DNA of 16,344 nt from CAYZJD01 sp964478455 (GCA_964478455.1 CAYZJD010000061.1:1-16344); one strand, 5' to 3'; counted from the first letter of the stretch, positions 6,593-15,166 are shown. Notes: generated by a model from the letters alone, not told the origin. Numbers and translations are program-made.

Positions 6593-6650
6593 CCCGGCCG
6601 CCCGCATGGCCGGGAGCAGTGTTGCCTGGGGCCGCTGTTCCTGATAGGTT
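6593..6650 (+). promoter_or_regulatory. Candidate SDR promoter with adjacent inverted repeat
   Basis: A -35-like TTGCCT (6622-6627), a 17-nt spacer and an extended -10 TGATAGGTT (hexamer TAGGTT, 6645-6650) precede the SDR gene. The expected start near 6657 leaves a leader of only about 6 nt. A perfect 7-bp inverted repeat, CCCGGCC (6593-6599) / GGCCGGG (6608-6614), ends 7 nt before the -35. It could be an operator or the last terminator arm of the upstream cluster. Confidence 0.4.
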
Positions 6651-6662
6651 AAGACCTTCGTC

Positions 6663-7418
6663 ATGTCTTTCTTCGACCTGACCGGCCAGACCGCCATTGT
6701 CACGGGCGCGGCCACCGGGATCGGGGAGGCCATCGCCCACCGGCTGGCCCGTGCCGGCGCGGTTGTCGCCGTCGCCGACATGGACACGGAGGGGGCGGCG
6801 CGGGTCGCGGAGTCCGTTGCCGTCTCCGGCTCGGTTGCCTTTCCGATCCAGGTGGACATCACCGACAGTGCTTCCGTTCAGCGCGCGGTCGGCCAGGTGC
6901 TCGCGCGGACCGGTCGCATCGATGTGCTCGTGAACAATGCGGGCATCGCCGGACGCGCGGCGCCGCTGTGGGAGCAGACCGAAGAGGACTGGCGCGCGAT
7001 CATCGCCGTCAACCTGACCGGCGTGTTCCATTTCTGCCGCGCCGTCATCGGTCACATGCGGGAGCGCCGCTACGGGCGCATCGTGAACGTCGCCTCCATC
7101 GCCGGCAAGGAAGGAAATCCGAACATGACGGGCTACTCCGCGACCAAGGCGGGCGTCATCGGTTTCACCAAGTCGCTGGCCAAGGAGGTTGCCACTGAGG
7201 GGATCTGCGTCAACTCGGTCGCGCCCGCCGTCGTTCGAACCAGGATCCTCGATCAACTCACGCCCGCACAGATCGATTACATGACCCAGCGGATTCCGAT
7301 GCGCCGTACCGGCACGCCGGAGGAGATTGCCGCGGTGGTCCATTTCCTGGCCAGCCCCGACTGCTCCTTCGTGACCGGCCAGTGTTACGACGCCAGCGGC
7401 GGCCGCGCCACTTACTAA
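6663..7418 (+). CDS. Classical SDR-family NAD(P)-dependent oxidoreductase
   Basis: This 251-residue protein belongs to the FabG-like short-chain dehydrogenase/reductases. The order of motifs is complete: cofactor loop TGAATGIG (14-21), an acidic Asp39 at the end of strand 2 that usually favours NAD over NADP, NNAG (91-94), Asn117, Ser145, and the active-site Tyr158-x3-Lys162. The C-terminus has the usual ASPDCSFVTGQCYDASGG. The substrate cannot be read: it could be a sugar, a hydroxyacid or an acyl substrate. A weak or absent Shine-Dalgarno and a close -10 suggest a very short leader. The next gene begins one base after its stop, suggesting cotranscription. Confidence 0.9.
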   Translation: MSFFDLTGQTAIVTGAATGIGEAIAHRLARAGAVVAVADMDTEGAARVAESVAVSGSVAFPIQVDITDSASVQRAVGQVLARTGRIDVLVNNAGIAGRAAPLWEQTEEDWRAIIAVNLTGVFHFCRAVIGHMRERRYGRIVNVASIAGKEGNPNMTGYSATKAGVIGFTKSLAKEVATEGICVNSVAPAVVRTRILDQLTPAQIDYMTQRIPMRRTGTPEEIAAVVHFLASPDCSFVTGQCYDASGGRATY

Positions 7419-7419
7419 C

Positions 7420-8919
<1,500 letters not shown>

Positions 8920-8930
8920 GCGTGAGACCC

Positions 8931-8962
8931 TTGGCGCCAAACGTGCCAAGCAGTGCTATGCT
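8931..8962 (+). promoter_or_regulatory. Candidate promoter and operator of the antitoxin gene
   Basis: TTGGCGCCAA (8931-8940) is a perfect 10-bp palindrome. An extended -10, TGCTATGCT (8954-8962), ends exactly 6 nt before the GTG start at 8969. Ribbon-helix-helix antitoxins commonly repress their own promoter by binding palindromes, so this pair is a plausible autoregulatory site. The palindrome is observed; the operator role is inferred. Confidence 0.4.
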
Positions 8963-8968
8963 GCCCGT

Positions 8969-9205
8969 GTGAGGCGAGCCACCGTCGGCCTCTCTGCGGA
9001 ACTTGAGGAGGCTGTCAGCGGCTATGCGCGCAGGCAAGAGGTCCGGCCGTCGCTCGCCGCGGTCGTCCAAGCCGCCTTGCACGAATACCTCTCCCGCCGC
9101 GGCTTCATGCCTCCGGCCACCCCGCTGCGGATCACTCGCGCGAAAAAAGGCAGCGGCAAACGAGACGTCAGCCTCAGGCATGACGATTACTTCGCCCGCC
9201 CATGA
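8969..9205 (+). CDS. Ribbon-helix-helix antitoxin, VapB-like
   Basis: This small protein has 78 residues starting at GTG 8969. A strand RATVGL is followed by two helices (SAELEEAVSGYARRQ and SLAAVVQAALHEYLSRRG), the layout of MetJ/Arc/CopG-type DNA-binding antitoxins. The C-terminal tail (ITRAKKGSGKRDVSLRHDDYFARP) is basic then mixed and would be the toxin-binding arm. The open frame extends further upstream into the SEC-C gene, but that part is a shadow without family character. No Shine-Dalgarno is present; the start sits 6 nt from a -10-like hexamer. Its stop forms ATGA (9202-9205), the usual coupling with a toxin, but the toxin that follows is truncated. The VapB label is inferred from the PIN remnant next door. 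Confidence 0.68.
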   Translation: MRRATVGLSAELEEAVSGYARRQEVRPSLAAVVQAALHEYLSRRGFMPPATPLRITRAKKGSGKRDVSLRHDDYFARP

Positions 9206-9368
9206 GCCGGCCGACTACCAGGCTGCCACTGCACTCCTGGCCGCCTTCCCCGACAAACCTCTGACACTCTTTGATGCGGTAGCTGTAACGGCCAGCAGGC
9301 GGTTGCAGTGTCCTGTGTGGAGCTTCGACCGGCACTTCGACTTCCTGCCTGTCGACCGCTGGAAGTGA
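9206..9368 (+). pseudogene. C-terminal remnant of a PIN-domain (VapC-like) toxin
   Basis: From about 9210 the frame ending at the TGA 9366-9368 reads ADYQAATALLAAFPDKP, LTLFDAVAVTASRRLQCPVW and SFDRHFDFLPVDRWK. This matches the last third to half of PIN-domain RNase toxins: LFDAV carries one conserved acidic residue and FDRHFD another. The N-terminal part with the first catalytic Asp and the Glu (roughly 70-80 residues) is absent. The ATGA start overlapping the antitoxin stop is in another frame that soon terminates. The simplest reading is an internal deletion that removed the toxin's N-terminus and shifted frame. A short frame from ATG 9180 could still express the remnant. Confidence 0.62.
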
Positions 9369-9400
9369 TCTGCGCCTCCGCGCCCGTTCCGGCGCGGTGC

Positions 9401-10096
9401 CTACTGCTTGCCCCGCACCATCGGCACGAACCGCACCGGGATCCCCGCGCGCCGGTGCAGCTTGCCGTCGGCGCCCTTTTCGAGCGTGATCAGCTCCTGG
9501 TCCCACACGCTCCCGCCCACCGGCGCCACCAGCTTGCCGCCGGGTCTTAACTGGTCCACCAGCGGCTTGGGAACCTCGGGCGGCGCTGCGGTGAGAAGGA
9601 TGCGGTCGAACGGGGCCTGCTCCGGCCAGCCCAGGTACCCGTCGCCGTGCTTCACGGTCACGTTGGCGTACCCAAGCGACTTGAGCCTCTCGGCCGCCTC
9701 GCGCGCCAGTTCCGGCACGATCTCCATCGTGTAGACGTGCCGCACCAGAGGCGCCAGCACCGCCGCCTGATAGCCCGAGCCGGTCCCGATCTCGAGAACC
9801 TTGTGCGTCTTCTGCGGGTCGAGCATTTCGGTCATCAGCGCCACGATGTACGGTTGCGAGATCGTCTGCCCGTAGCCGATCGGCAGCGGGTGGTCGGCGT
9901 AGGCCATGGCGCGCACTGCCGCCGGCACGAACAGGTGCCGCGGCGTTTCCCGCATCGCTTTCAGCACGTCCGCCCGGCGGATGTCGCGCGCCCCGATGTC
10001 CTCGCGTACCATCCGCTCGCGCTGGGCTTTGTAAACGTCCTCGCCGCAGGAGACGAGCGCCCAGGACAGAGCCACGGCCAACAGCCTTGCTGCCAT
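9401..10096 (-). CDS. pcm: Protein-L-isoaspartate O-methyltransferase, predicted lipoprotein
   Basis: PCM methylates isoaspartyl residues of aged proteins using S-adenosylmethionine, starting their repair. From the ATG at 10096 the protein has 231 residues. Family blocks include MRETPRHLFVPAAVRAMAYAD, PLPIGYGQTISQPYIVALM, the SAM motif VLEIGTGSGYQAAVLA, and DRILLTAAPPEVP with LRPGGKLVAPVG. Unlike the cytosolic E. coli enzyme, it opens with MAARLLAVALSWALVSCGED: a hydrophobic segment ending in a lipobox L-V-S-C at Cys17. This suggests export and lipid anchoring, with no Asp at +2. An in-frame ATG at 10159 lies beyond the predicted promoter and inside that of the divergent gene, so it is not used. 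The stop lies 32 nt from the toxin remnant on the other strand. Confidence 0.93.
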   Translation of the reverse strand: MAARLLAVALSWALVSCGEDVYKAQRERMVREDIGARDIRRADVLKAMRETPRHLFVPAAVRAMAYADHPLPIGYGQTISQPYIVALMTEMLDPQKTHKVLEIGTGSGYQAAVLAPLVRHVYTMEIVPELAREAAERLKSLGYANVTVKHGDGYLGWPEQAPFDRILLTAAPPEVPKPLVDQLRPGGKLVAPVGGSVWDQELITLEKGADGKLHRRAGIPVRFVPMVRGKQ

Positions 10097-10111
10097 CGCA
10101 ATCCGCCCCGG

Positions 10112-10153
10112 ATCATAGCACAGCGCGCCCGCTCCTTCGCGGTGGCTTACAAT
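10112..10153. promoter_or_regulatory. Divergent promoter pair for pcm and the permease
   Basis: On the minus strand an extended -10, TGCTATGAT (10120 to 10112), lies 15 nt before the pcm ATG. On the plus strand TACAAT (10148-10153) lies exactly 6 nt before the permease GTG at 10160. Their expected -35 regions fall in the same short interval (about 10125-10140), so polymerase binding at one would probably exclude the other. Neither -35 is convincing by eye. Confidence 0.45.
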
Positions 10154-10159
10154 GGCCAC

Positions 10160-11563
10160 GTGATCGATAAACAGCCGGTCCTGTCCGGTGTGAGCGCGGA
10201 GAGGCCCGTCGTTCTTCTGCGCCAGCTTGGCATTGTCAGCGCTACTGCGCTGGTCGTCTCGAACATGGTGGGCACCGGCATCTTCACCACCAGCGGCTTC
10301 CTCGCCGGCGACCTCGGCGCGCCTTCACTGGTCATCGTCATCTGGCTGATCGGCGCCGTCTTCGCCCTCACCGGAGCCTTCTGCTACTCCGAACTCGGCA
10401 TCAACCTCCCCAGCTCCGGCGGCGAATATGTGTACCTCACGCGCGCCTACGGCCCCACCTGGGGCTTCATGAGCGGCTGGGCTTCGTTCTTCGCCGGCTT
10501 CTCCGCCCCGATCGCCGCCGCCGCGCTCGCCTTCTCCGACTATGTGGGCTACTTCTTCCCCGCGCTGAAGCAGGAGAACGCCCAGTACGCCATCGGCGCC
10601 GGAACCTGGACCCTCAAGCTTGGCGGAGCCCAACTGGCCGCTTCCGCCCTCGTCGCCGCGTTCACGATCCTCAACTGCTTCGGCGTGCGGCGCGTCGCCC
10701 GCATCCAGAACGTGCTCACCTTGTCCAAGATCCTCGTGCTGCTGGCCTTTATCGGTTTCGGCTTCCTGATCGGCGCCGGTAACTGGGAGCACTTTTCGAT
10801 GCCGACGGAACGCACCTCGGCCACGCCCCTGGTGGCGCAGTTCGCCATCAGCCTGTTCTGGATCTACGTGGCTTACAGCGGCTGGAACGCCGCCACCTAT
10901 GTCGCCGAGGAACTGAAGACGCCGGAGCGGACCCTGCCGGTCGCGCTCGCCTTTGGCACCGCTCTGGTTGCCACGCTTTACGTGGGACTCAACTTCCTCT
11001 TTATTTACGCCTCGCCGCTCGAATCGATGAAGGGCGTCATCGCTATCGGCGCGCTTGCCTCTTCGCGCCTTTTTGGCGCCGGCATCGCCGGCATCTTCAG
11101 CGCGCTGATGGCTCTATCGCTGGTGTCGACGGTCAACGCCATGGTCACGATAGGCCCCCGGGTCTACTATGCGATGGCCAAAAACAGCGCCTTCCTGCCG
11201 ATTGCCGCCAAGGTGGACCCGCGCTGGCACACGCCCGTCCCGGCCATCCTCTGTCAGGGCCTCTGCGCCATGCTGATGACGCTCACTCCGTTCCCGCAGC
11301 TCGTCGTTTACATTGGCTTCACCCTCAATTTCTTCGCCGTGCTTTCGGTGGCCTCGCTCTTTCTTTTCCGCCGCCGGCCGGAATGGCAGAAGCTCCGCGT
11401 CGTCAGCGTTGCCTGGCCGCTGCTGCCCGTCCTGTTCGTCCTGGTCGGCGCGTGGATGACCGTGTACGGCACGCTGCTCCAGCCCAAGGTCTCCATTGCT
11501 GCCGCGCTGACGATTGCGCTTGGCGCGGCCATCTACCACTTCCGCCTCAAAGCCGCCCGGTGA
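10160..11563 (+). CDS. APC-family amino-acid permease
   Basis: This is an inner-membrane transporter of the amino acid-polyamine-organocation superfamily. About 467 residues with 12 or so hydrophobic segments are seen, from SATALVVSNMVGTGIFTTSG to the last helix near the C-terminus. The first segment carries the conserved GTGIFTTSG substrate loop. Other typical stretches are AFCYSELGINLPSSGGEYVYLTRAYGP, FWIYVAYSGWNAATYVAEELKTPERTLP and MVTIGPRVYYAMAKNSAFLP. The last matches fungal-like and bacterial LAT-type permeases. The substrate is not determinable. The open frame runs back antisense to pcm, so the start is uncertain. GTG 10160 is chosen because a TACAAT hexamer lies 6 nt upstream; GTG 10190 is an alternative. 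No Shine-Dalgarno is seen. Confidence 0.88.
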   Translation: MIDKQPVLSGVSAERPVVLLRQLGIVSATALVVSNMVGTGIFTTSGFLAGDLGAPSLVIVIWLIGAVFALTGAFCYSELGINLPSSGGEYVYLTRAYGPTWGFMSGWASFFAGFSAPIAAAALAFSDYVGYFFPALKQENAQYAIGAGTWTLKLGGAQLAASALVAAFTILNCFGVRRVARIQNVLTLSKILVLLAFIGFGFLIGAGNWEHFSMPTERTSATPLVAQFAISLFWIYVAYSGWNAATYVAEELKTPERTLPVALAFGTALVATLYVGLNFLFIYASPLESMKGVIAIGALASSRLFGAGIAGIFSALMALSLVSTVNAMVTIGPRVYYAMAKNSAFLPIAAKVDPRWHTPVPAILCQGLCAMLMTLTPFPQLVVYIGFTLNFFAVLSVASLFLFRRRPEWQKLRVVSVAWPLLPVLFVLVGAWMTVYGTLLQPKVSIAAALTIALGAAIYHFRLKAAR

Positions 11564-11578
11564 CAGACCGGTGACAGG
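11557..11578 (+). repeat. 11-nt tandem duplication across the permease stop codon
   Basis: CCGGTGACAGA (11557-11567) is followed at once by CCGGTGACAGG (11568-11578). The permease TGA lies in the first copy. The second copy lies within the first unit of the 20-bp direct repeat, so the tandem may reflect how that repeat arrived. Confidence 0.6.
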
Positions 11579-11586
11579 CTACGCAA
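11567..11586 (+). repeat. 20-bp direct repeat, copy 1
   Basis: ACCGGTGACAGGCTACGCAA occurs here and, identically, at 15024-15043. Each copy starts after TGA plus 3 nt, here after the permease stop. The two copies bracket the TonB-dependent receptor gene. Confidence 0.8.
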
Positions 11587-11601
11587 ACCCTCACTCGGGA
11601 C

Positions 11602-11640
11602 CTCACCCGGCGTCATCCGCCGGCTTTCGTGAGTTTCTTA
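11602..11640 (+). terminator. Rho-independent-like terminator after the permease
   Basis: An outer stem CTCAC (11602-11606) / GTGAG (11629-11633) continues directly into a perfect inner stem CCGGCG (11607-11612) / CGCCGG (11618-11623). There is a TCATC loop and a 5-nt bulge on the right arm. The tail TTTCTTA (11634-11640) is short but T-rich. Placed 39 nt past the permease stop, it would separate the permease from the receptor gene. Confidence 0.55.
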
Positions 11641-11662
11641 GTCCCATTTCGCGAATTTGAAG

Positions 11663-11720
11663 TAAAATACAGGTAATTTTCTGTTGCGCGGCCCGCCGCG
11701 CTGGGTAGGGGACGGAGGAG
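11663..11720 (+). promoter_or_regulatory. Candidate promoter and ribosome binding site of the TonB-dependent receptor
   Basis: An AT-rich island contains TAAAAT (11663-11668) and a second possible -10 TAATTT (11674-11679). No good -35 is seen. GGAGGAG (11714-11720) lies 3 nt before the ATG, an unusually short spacing but a strong Shine-Dalgarno. This gene would therefore have a leader of about 50 nt, unlike its neighbours. Confidence 0.4.
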
Positions 11721-11723
11721 TTT

Positions 11724-14700
11724 ATGTTCATTTCGCGTCCCATCTGTCGCGCTCTCGTGCTTGCCGGGGCTGTTCTGCTGGCCGCTCCGGCCGCTTACTC
11801 GCAGGGCTTCTCCGGAACCATCACCGGTCTTGTGCTTGACCCCCATGCCGCGGCGGTCGTTGGCGCCCGTGTCGTCGCGCGCAATGTCTCCACCGGCGCG
11901 GAATCGGCCACACGGTCCGGCGAGGATGGCTTCTACCGCTTGATCAACCTCCCGCCCGGCGGCTACATCGTCGAAGTGGAAGTCACCGGTTTCCGCAAAG
12001 CCGCGAGTCTGGCCCAGCGCGTCAGTGTCGGCGACGTGCTGCGCCTGGACTTCTCCCTCGAACTCGGCCCGGTCAGCGAATCTGTCACCGTCGAGGCCGC
12101 AGCCCTCGAGGTGAATACCGAGGACGCGCAACTGGGAAAGGTCGTGCGCGATCCCTTCGGCCTGCCGGTGCTCTCCGGCGCCAATGGCCGCAACCCGCTC
12201 TCCCTGGCCGCTACCCAGCCCGGCGTCGTCTTCGCCGGCCAGCTTTCTTCCCAGGAGGGTGGCCGCTTCTCGGCCAGCGGCCAGCGCGCCCAGTCCAACA
12301 ACTACATGTTCGACGGCGCCGACTCCAATGACCTCGCTGCCAGCACCCCGGATTCCGTACACCTGGTCTCCCCCTATGCCCTCCAGGAGTTCCGCATCCT
12401 CACCGGCGCCATGAAAGCCGAATACGGGCGAAATACCGGCGCGGTGGTGCAGGTGACCACCCGCGCCGGCGGCAACAGCTTCCACGGCGGCGCGTCGGAG
12501 ACCTTCCGCAACACGCTTCTGAACGCCGTCCCGTTCTTTCCGAAGTCCGTCCCTGGCGGCGGCGCGGAAACCTATGCTAACGGCCTGCCGCGGAAGCCGC
12601 AGTGGAACAGCAACGATTTCGATGTCAACCTCGGCGGCCCGGTCGCGCGCGAGCGCACATTTTTCTTTCTCTCCTATCTCGGCTTCCGGCGCCGGCAGGG
12701 CGAAGCCCGCGCCGCCGTCGTCCCGGATGACGCCCAGCGCGCCGCCATCGAGGCGTCCGGCACACCGTATGCGAAGGCCATTCTCGCTCTCGTACCCCGA
12801 GCCTCGGAAGGGAACACGCTCTTCAGCTCGCCTTCCAACTCGCGAAATCGTGACCAGGGCCTGGCCCGCTTCGACCACGCCTTCTCTTCGGGCAACCAAT
12901 TCTCTGCCACCTATTTCATCGACAAGATGTGGCTCGACCAGATGCCGTTCGCTTTCGGTGGCAGCGACATCCCCGGCTTCGGCATGAGCAACGACCAGAC
13001 GTTCCAGAATGTCGTTCTGCGCGACACGCACACGTTCTCGCCTTCGCTGCTCAACGAGTTCCGTGCTTCCTACCACCGCAACGCTTCGCACGGAGTCCTG
13101 CCCCTCAACCGCACCAGGCTCAGTTCCCTCGGCCTCGGCGGGATCATTCCCGATGAGCCCGACGGTGAAGGTCCGCCCCACTTTGACCTGGCCGGGTTCA
13201 CCCCCATCGGCAACAGCTTTCAGGGACCCCAGGCCCGCGCCGATAACACCCTCCAGTACCTCGACAATCTGAGCTGGACGCGCGGCCGCCACCTCCTCAA
13301 GCTCGGCGGCGAGTTCCGCACCTATGCGCAGAACCAGCGCTTCGCCTTTCTTAACAACGGCTACGTCGTCATCGACGGCAGCGGCACGAGTTTCGGACTC
13401 GTGCCGCAAATCCCCGGCCTTCCCGAGCCGCTCAATGATTTCGCCAACGGCTTTGCGACCGTCTTCGTGCAGAACTCGGCCGCGCGCCTCGGCTTCCGCA
13501 CGCGGGCCCTGCATCTCTTCCTTCAGGACGACTGGAAGCTGCGCCGCAACCTCAGCCTCAACCTCGGCCTGCGCTGGGAGTACAACACGTCCCTCAAGGA
13601 GTTGCGCGACCGGCTCGTGGCGCTGCGTCTCGGGCAATCCTCCCGCATCTTCCCCGACGCGCCGGCCGGCATGGTCTTCCCCGGCGACGCCGGCGTCTCT
13701 CGTTCCACCTACGACGAGGACCTCAATAACTTCGGCCCGCGTTTCGGCTTCGCCTGGGACATGCTCGGCGACGGCAAGCTAAGCGTCCGCGGTGGCTACG
13801 GCCTTTTCTATGACGCGGTCTTCACCGAGCTGACTCTCGCCTTCCTCACCACGCCCCCCTACTCCATCCAGCCGTTCGCCATCTTCACGGATTATTCCAG
13901 CCCCTGGTCGGCCTCCCTGGTCAATCCCGGCCCGCAGCCCTTTCCTTTCACGCCCCCGGCCCGCGGCGGCACGTTCGATTTCAAATCCGTCGCGCCGCTT
14001 TCACTGGTGATGATGGATCCGGACTTCGCCACGCCTTACGCGCAGCAATGGAACCTCCAGGCGCAATACCAGCCGTGGCGCGAGTGGATCGTGGACGTTG
14101 CTTACGCAGGCAGCCGCGGGGTCAAGCTTCTGGGCCGCCGCAACATCAACTACGCCATTCCGGAACCCGGCGCCAGCGCCGCCGACACCGACGTCCGCCG
14201 CGTCATCAATCGAACACACCCGCAGCGCGACGAATACGGCGGGGCGGTGTTCGGCGCCATCCAGAACCAGCTCAGCGACGCCAACTCGAACTACAACAGC
14301 CTCCAGGCGGGCGTCACCCGGCGTTTCTCGGGAGGCCTTGCGATGACGCATGCTTACACCTGGGGCCACACCATCGACAACATCTCCGGCATCCGGGGTG
14401 ACTGGTCGCGCAGCGACAATGCCCGCGCCGACCGCGGCAATTCCGAGCTTGACGTGCGACACCGCTACGTCATGACCTGGGAGTGGGAGCTGCCATGGAT
14501 GAAGCAGCGGCGCGGCGCTGCCGGCTGGGTCCTCGGCGGCTGGGGGGTCTCCGGTGTCCTCACTTTCCAGACCGGACTCGTGTTCGATATCTTTGAGCCC
14601 ACCGACCGCTGCCTCTGCGACAGCGGCGGCCAGCGCCCGGACTACATCGGCGGCGACGTGCGCTTCTTCGACCCGCGGTCGACGACGTCAGTTCCCGGCC

Positions 14701-15020
14701 GGCCCAACGCCTGGTTTGACGGTTCCTTATTCGGCCGCGTTGGCTCCGCTCCGGGCTACGAGTTCGGCGCCGGCCGCTTCGGCAACCTCGGCCGCAACGT
14801 CTTCCACGGACCCGGTCTGAACAACTGGGATTTCGCCGCCTACAAGCGCTTCCGCATCGCCGAGCGCCACCGCCTCCAGTTTCGCGCCGAGTTCTTCAAC
14901 CTCTTCAACCACGCCCAGTTCAACAACCCAAACGCCGACGCCGGCTCGGTCAACTTCGCTCGCATCACGTCCACCCGCGACCCGCGCATCGTCCAGTTCT
15001 CCCTGCGCCACTTCTTCTGA
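11724..15020 (+). CDS. TonB-dependent receptor with carboxypeptidase-regulatory N-terminal domain (Oar-like)
   Basis: This 1098-residue outer-membrane protein is of the large acidobacterial Oar/SusC-like type, thought to import oligosaccharides, peptides or other bulky substrates with TonB energy. Residues 1-26 are a signal peptide (ALVLAGAVLLAAPAAYSQ, cleavage near GFSG). Residues about 29-112 form a carboxypeptidase-regulatory-like beta sandwich (ITGLVLDPHAAAVVGARV, GFYRLINLPPGGYIVEVE). A plug follows to about residue 245 (ALQEFRILTGAMKAEYGRNT, VVQVTTRAGGNSFHGG). The rest is a beta barrel with many aromatic strand ends (HLFLQDDWKLRRNLSLNLGL). It ends RDPRIVQFSLRHFF, with the terminal Phe expected for BAM-dependent insertion. 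No clear TonB box is seen. The ligand is unknown and no SusD-like partner is present. Confidence 0.93.
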   Translation: MFISRPICRALVLAGAVLLAAPAAYSQGFSGTITGLVLDPHAAAVVGARVVARNVSTGAESATRSGEDGFYRLINLPPGGYIVEVEVTGFRKAASLAQRVSVGDVLRLDFSLELGPVSESVTVEAAALEVNTEDAQLGKVVRDPFGLPVLSGANGRNPLSLAATQPGVVFAGQLSSQEGGRFSASGQRAQSNNYMFDGADSNDLAASTPDSVHLVSPYALQEFRILTGAMKAEYGRNTGAVVQVTTRAGGNSFHGGASETFRNTLLNAVPFFPKSVPGGGAETYANGLPRKPQWNSNDFDVNLGGPVARERTFFFLSYLGFRRRQGEARAAVVPDDAQRAAIEASGTPYAKAILALVPRASEGNTLFSSPSNSRNRDQGLARFDHAFSSGNQFSATYFIDKMWLDQMPFAFGGSDIPGFGMSNDQTFQNVVLRDTHTFSPSLLNEFRASYHRNASHGVLPLNRTRLSSLGLGGIIPDEPDGEGPPHFDLAGFTPIGNSFQGPQARADNTLQYLDNLSWTRGRHLLKLGGEFRTYAQNQRFAFLNNGYVVIDGSGTSFGLVPQIPGLPEPLNDFANGFATVFVQNSAARLGFRTRALHLFLQDDWKLRRNLSLNLGLRWEYNTSLKELRDRLVALRLGQSSRIFPDAPAGMVFPGDAGVSRSTYDEDLNNFGPRFGFAWDMLGDGKLSVRGGYGLFYDAVFTELTLAFLTTPPYSIQPFAIFTDYSSPWSASLVNPGPQPFPFTPPARGGTFDFKSVAPLSLVMMDPDFATPYAQQWNLQAQYQPWREWIVDVAYAGSRGVKLLGRRNINYAIPEPGASAADTDVRRVINRTHPQRDEYGGAVFGAIQNQLSDANSNYNSLQAGVTRRFSGGLAMTHAYTWGHTIDNISGIRGDWSRSDNARADRGNSELDVRHRYVMTWEWELPWMKQRRGAAGWVLGGWGVSGVLTFQTGLVFDIFEPTDRCLCDSGGQRPDYIGGDVRFFDPRSTTSVPGRPNAWFDGSLFGRVGSAPGYEFGAGRFGNLGRNVFHGPGLNNWDFAAYKRFRIAERHRLQFRAEFFNLFNHAQFNNPNADAGSVNFARITSTRDPRIVQFSLRHFF

Positions 15021-15023
15021 GAA

Positions 15024-15043
15024 ACCGGTGACAGGCTACGCAA
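15024..15043 (+). repeat. 20-bp direct repeat, copy 2
   Basis: This is identical to 11567-11586 and starts 3 nt after the receptor stop codon, the same offset as copy 1. Sequence on either side of the two copies is otherwise unrelated. Confidence 0.8.
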
Positions 15044-15086
15044 TCCCCGATTACCGCTTGCCTCCGGCCCGGCCCGAGATCGGGGA
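15044..15086 (+). terminator. Inverted repeat after the receptor gene, possible terminator without U-tract
   Basis: TCCCCGAT (15044-15051) and ATCGGGGA (15079-15086) form a perfect 8-bp stem around a 27-nt GC-rich loop, directly abutting repeat copy 2. No T-run follows. A second hairpin, TGGGCG-GCAT-CGCCCA (15106-15121), stands before the kinase promoter. Confidence 0.35.
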
Positions 15087-15150
15087 CTGAGCAGCCCGTC
15101 GGGTATGGGCGGCATCGCCCACTGAAGGCTCCCCACTGCAACCCCTGCGT

Positions 15151-15156
15151 TACAAT
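15151..15156 (+). promoter_or_regulatory. Candidate -10 element of the kinase gene
   Basis: TACAAT precedes the kinase ATG (15167) by 10 nt and is identical to the hexamer before the permease. Transcription would begin about 4 nt before the ATG, leaving no space for a Shine-Dalgarno. No convincing -35 is seen. Confidence 0.4.
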
Positions 15157-15166
15157 GGCATCGCGG

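Noticed and set aside
9202..9264. 20-codon open frame starting at the ATGA overlapping the antitoxin stop
   Set aside because: It encodes a short Pro/Ser-rich peptide with no toxin-like content. The PIN remnant lies in another frame, so this is only what the toxin start became after deletion.
9647..10159. 171-residue N-terminal extension of the permease
   Set aside because: It is antisense to pcm, hydrophilic and unlike any APC permease. The transporter fold begins after the GTG at 10160.
11613..13637. 674-codon open frame on the minus strand opposite the TonB-dependent receptor
   Set aside because: It runs antisense to a gene with clear domains. Its composition is Gly/Glu/Ala/Val/Arg rich as expected for the complement of GC-rich coding sequence, and no family motif, RBS or promoter is seen.
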